A DNA stretch of 64,000 nt from Fibrobacter succinogenes (GTDB lineage Bacteria > Fibrobacterota > Fibrobacteria > Fibrobacterales > Fibrobacteraceae): positions 1 through 64,000 of the forward strand of contig NZ_CACZDK010000017.1 in the NCBI RefSeq assembly GCF_902779965.1. Reading direction: 5' to 3'. The stretch's first letter is position 1. Every line of letters begins with the position of its first letter. Both the position numbers and the translations under genes were made by a program. The notes beneath the pieces were generated by a model. The model was not told the DNA's origin, ran no database searches, and saw only the letters and a list, made by a program, of their open reading frames with translations. Of the stretch, positions 62,092 through 64,000 are shown one piece after another.

Positions 62092-63243
62092 ATGAAAATG
62101 CGACTCGTAAAAGGGCCGCTTTTTTTATTTACTACTTTTAAAAACATGGTAACGTTAGCTCTTTCTCATTTTGAAAAAAGTTTTCCGGTGGCACTCCGTG
62201 GCAAGCGCTTGGGCGCGGTTTTGCACCCGGCTTCGGTTTGTGCGGATTTGCATTATACTCTTGATTTACTCAAGGACTTGGATGGCAAGCTCTTTAAGCT
62301 TTCGGCATTGTTTGGGCCGCAGCATGGCATCAAGGGCCACACGCAAGATAACATGATCGAATGGGAAGGCTACGAGGATCCGGAATTGCATATTCCGGTT
62401 TACAGCCTTTATGGTGAACATCGCGAGCCGACTGCAGAAATGCTTTCGCACGTGGATGCGATGCTTGTGGATTTGCAGGATGTGGGCGCGCGTTATTACA
62501 CGTTCATCTGGACGCTCTTCCTTTGCATGAAGGCTTGCGAAAAGGCGGGAATCCCGGTTGTTGTCGTGGATCGCCCGAACCCGATCAACTGCGTTGATGA
62601 GGAAGGCCCGGTGCTCGACCTCAATTATACGAGTTTTGTTGGGCTCCATAGCATCCGCACGCGGCATGCTAAAACGATTGGCGAACTTGCCGAACAATTC
62701 AAGGCTGAGCGATTCCCGAAGTGCGAACTTTACGTGATGCACATGGACGGCTATGATAAGCGCATGTGGTTCGACGAAACGGGACTCCCGTGGATTTTGC
62801 CGAGCCCGAACATGCCGACTCTCGATACCGCTATCGTGTATCCGGGCATGTGCCTGTTCGAAGCAACCAACGTGAGCGAAGGCCGAGGCACGACACGTCC
62901 GTTCGAAATTTTTGGCGCTCCGTTCATTGATGCGGTCAAGCTTTGCAAGTACATGAACGGGCTCAAGTTGCCGGGTGTGTATTTCCGCGAGAACTATTTC
63001 CAGCCGACGTTCCATAAGGGCGCGGGGCAGATTTGCGGTGGCGCGCAGATTCATGTGACTGACCGTAATAAGTTCCGCAGTTTTGAAATGGCGGTGAAGC
63101 TGTTGCAGTACATTTTCAACGAATACCCGAAGGACTTTGCGTGGAAGCAGCCGCCGTACGAATATGAATTCAAAAAGTTGCCGATTGATATTTTGCTTGG
63201 TAACGGAACGTTCCGCAAGGAATTTATCGAGTCGAGTATTTAA
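62092..63243 (+). CDS. DUF1343 / NamZ-type exo-beta-N-acetylmuramidase
   Basis: A 383-aa protein of DUF1343, whose characterised member NamZ removes terminal MurNAc from peptidoglycan fragments. Motifs: GPQHGIKGHTQDNMIEWEGY, VDLQDVGARYYTFIWTL, VVDRPNPINC, WILPSPNMPTLDTA and the Glu-rich VSEGRGTTRPFEIFG. No clear signal peptide is seen; an alternative start at 62146 (MVTLALSHFEKSFP) gives 365 aa and fits the family better. Its stop overlaps the permease start (TAATG), suggesting that muropeptide recycling and peptide import are linked. Confidence 0.88.
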   Translation: MKMRLVKGPLFLFTTFKNMVTLALSHFEKSFPVALRGKRLGAVLHPASVCADLHYTLDLLKDLDGKLFKLSALFGPQHGIKGHTQDNMIEWEGYEDPELHIPVYSLYGEHREPTAEMLSHVDAMLVDLQDVGARYYTFIWTLFLCMKACEKAGIPVVVVDRPNPINCVDEEGPVLDLNYTSFVGLHSIRTRHAKTIGELAEQFKAERFPKCELYVMHMDGYDKRMWFDETGLPWILPSPNMPTLDTAIVYPGMCLFEATNVSEGRGTTRPFEIFGAPFIDAVKLCKYMNGLKLPGVYFRENYFQPTFHKGAGQICGGAQIHVTDRNKFRSFEMAVKLLQYIFNEYPKDFAWKQPPYEYEFKKLPIDILLGNGTFRKEFIESSI

Positions 63244-64000
63244 TGAAACTTAGACTTTCGACAGAAACTTTGAACCGCCTGAAGCGCTTCCGCAAGAACA
63301 AGCGCGCCTTTTGGTCCCTTGTGATTCTGGTGGTGGCTTACTTGCTTTCGCTCACGAGTCCGTGGACGGTGAATGATGAACCGTTCTATTTGCGCTACAA
63401 CGGCAAGAATTATTTCCCGGCGTTCGCGCGTTACAGCGAAGCGGATTTTGGTGGCGAATACAAGACGGAACAGGATTACGCGAAGCTCTTTGCGGATGTC
63501 GCCGAATGCAAGCAGGATGAAGAAGACGGATTCCCGCGTGCGGGTGGCTGCCCCGAAATGTGGACAATCATGCCGCCTGTGCCGCACGATCCGCTGAAGG
63601 CGGATCTGAGCGAGGAGGGGACCCCTCCATTTGCGCCGAGCGCAAAACACTGGCTCGGAACGGATAGTAATGGGCGCGATGTTTTGAGCCGCCTCATTCA
63701 CGGGTTCCGCATTTGTATTAGCTTTAGCTTGTTGTTGACCGTGCTGGGCACGTTCCTCGGAATTGTCATCGGCGGGATCCAGGGCTACCTCGGAAAGTTC
63801 TGGGATACGGGCATGCAGCGTATGATTGAAATCTGGTCATCGCTCCCGATGCTTTACGTGGTGATTCTCATCGGCAGTATTTATGGCCGTAGTTTCTGGC
63901 TTTTGATTTTGATTATGGCGGCGTTCAACTGGCTTTCGCTCAGCTACTACATGCGTGCGGAATTCCTGAAGCTCCGCAGCATGACTTATGTGATGTCGGC
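63243..64000 (+). CDS. yejE: Oligopeptide/microcin C-type ABC permease (partial, N-terminal)
   Basis: From ATG 63243 it reads MKLRLSTETLNRLKRFRKNK, a first membrane helix (FWSLVILVVAYLLSL), then a large periplasmic segment (YNGKNYFPAF, then PPVPHDPLKADLSEEG) and WLGTDSNGRDVLSRLIHGFR, the OppC/YejE signature. The helices and loop SFSLLLTVLGTFLGIVIGGI and RMIEIWSSLPMLYVVIL follow. The enlarged N-terminal periplasmic part fits YejE rather than DppC. It is cut by the right edge. The remaining yej genes are expected outside the window. Confidence 0.85.
   Translation, partial: MKLRLSTETLNRLKRFRKNKRAFWSLVILVVAYLLSLTSPWTVNDEPFYLRYNGKNYFPAFARYSEADFGGEYKTEQDYAKLFADVAECKQDEEDGFPRAGGCPEMWTIMPPVPHDPLKADLSEEGTPPFAPSAKHWLGTDSNGRDVLSRLIHGFRICISFSLLLTVLGTFLGIVIGGIQGYLGKFWDTGMQRMIEIWSSLPMLYVVILIGSIYGRSFWLLILIMAAFNWLSLSYYMRAEFLKLRSMTYVMS

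Overview
The window looks like a chromosomal segment of a Fibrobacter-type bacterium (fibre-degrading, Gram-negative, rumen or hindgut). The signs are four intact or broken copies, plus one fossil tail, of the large lipoprotein family I recognise as the Fibrobacter succinogenes paralogous family TIGR02171; plant-cell-wall enzymes with carbohydrate-binding modules (CE6 esterase, PL1 pectate lyase, GH8 glucanase); Ser-rich linkers; C-terminal sorting-like tails; and many lipoproteins. I see no rRNA, tRNA, CRISPR array, phage or insertion sequence. The genus is an inference from gene content.

Layout. 1-3.3 kb (minus): sulfate assimilation operon aprA-aprB-cysD-cysN, with cysN cut by the left edge. 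3.4-6.1 kb: HD-domain protein, rRNA pseudouridine synthase, hisC. 6.1-8.5 kb: a decayed phosphate-response locus (PhoB-like regulator with a frameshift, PhoR-like kinase lacking its sensor and carrying an amber codon, and an Na/Pi cotransporter reduced to its two ends), preceded by a Pho-box-like repeat. 8.6-12 kb: CE6 esterase and PL1 pectate lyase. 12.4-14.3 kb: Rpn-family nuclease and PAP2 phosphatase. 14.3-18.4 kb (minus): rdgB, dus, radical SAM, arginase-family protein, TM2 protein. 18.5-34.6 kb (plus): a 16-kb envelope locus with an AlgX-like SGNH lipoprotein, a transglutaminase-like membrane protein, the TIGR02171 array and a polytopic membrane protein. 34.7-38.6 kb: GH8 glucanase and a modular Ser-linker secreted protein broken by frameshifts. 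38.7-47.3 kb: ligA, mntP, two membrane proteins, an EAL phosphodiesterase, an SpmAB-type protein and a YfcE-type phosphodiesterase. 47.7-59.7 kb (minus): a TPR/DUF3857/transglutaminase lipoprotein, yraN, a Ser/Thr kinase overlapping an FHA-ABC transporter, an aminotransferase and an RND/MMPL exporter. 59.7-64 kb (plus): outer-membrane barrel, Cys-rich lipoprotein, DUF1343/NamZ-type muramidase and the start of a YejE/OppC-type permease cut by the right edge.

The most unusual feature is a set of short mosaic repeats. One class is built from a GTCTCTC/GAGAGAC word with no stop codon in any of six frames and lies inside reading frames (rluB-like, ligA, radical SAM, arginase-like, a membrane protein, and the start of the transglutaminase-like gene). 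A second class (GTCATTCTGAGCGAAGC.. type palindromes) lies between genes and also inside aprA and rluB. A third class, built from AGTTACTA, AAGTTCTA or GGTTAGT words that contain stops, is found only between genes. Mosaics joining the classes suggest one related process that adds segments to proteins.

Other points of interest are the TIGR02171 array (FGE-like domain, beta-propeller and SGNH-like domain in one lipoprotein, with one copy split by an amber codon and apparent gene conversion), the kinase/FHA-ABC pair resembling mycobacterial PknF/Rv1747, and the fossil Pho locus. All calls come from reading the sequence; no searches were run.
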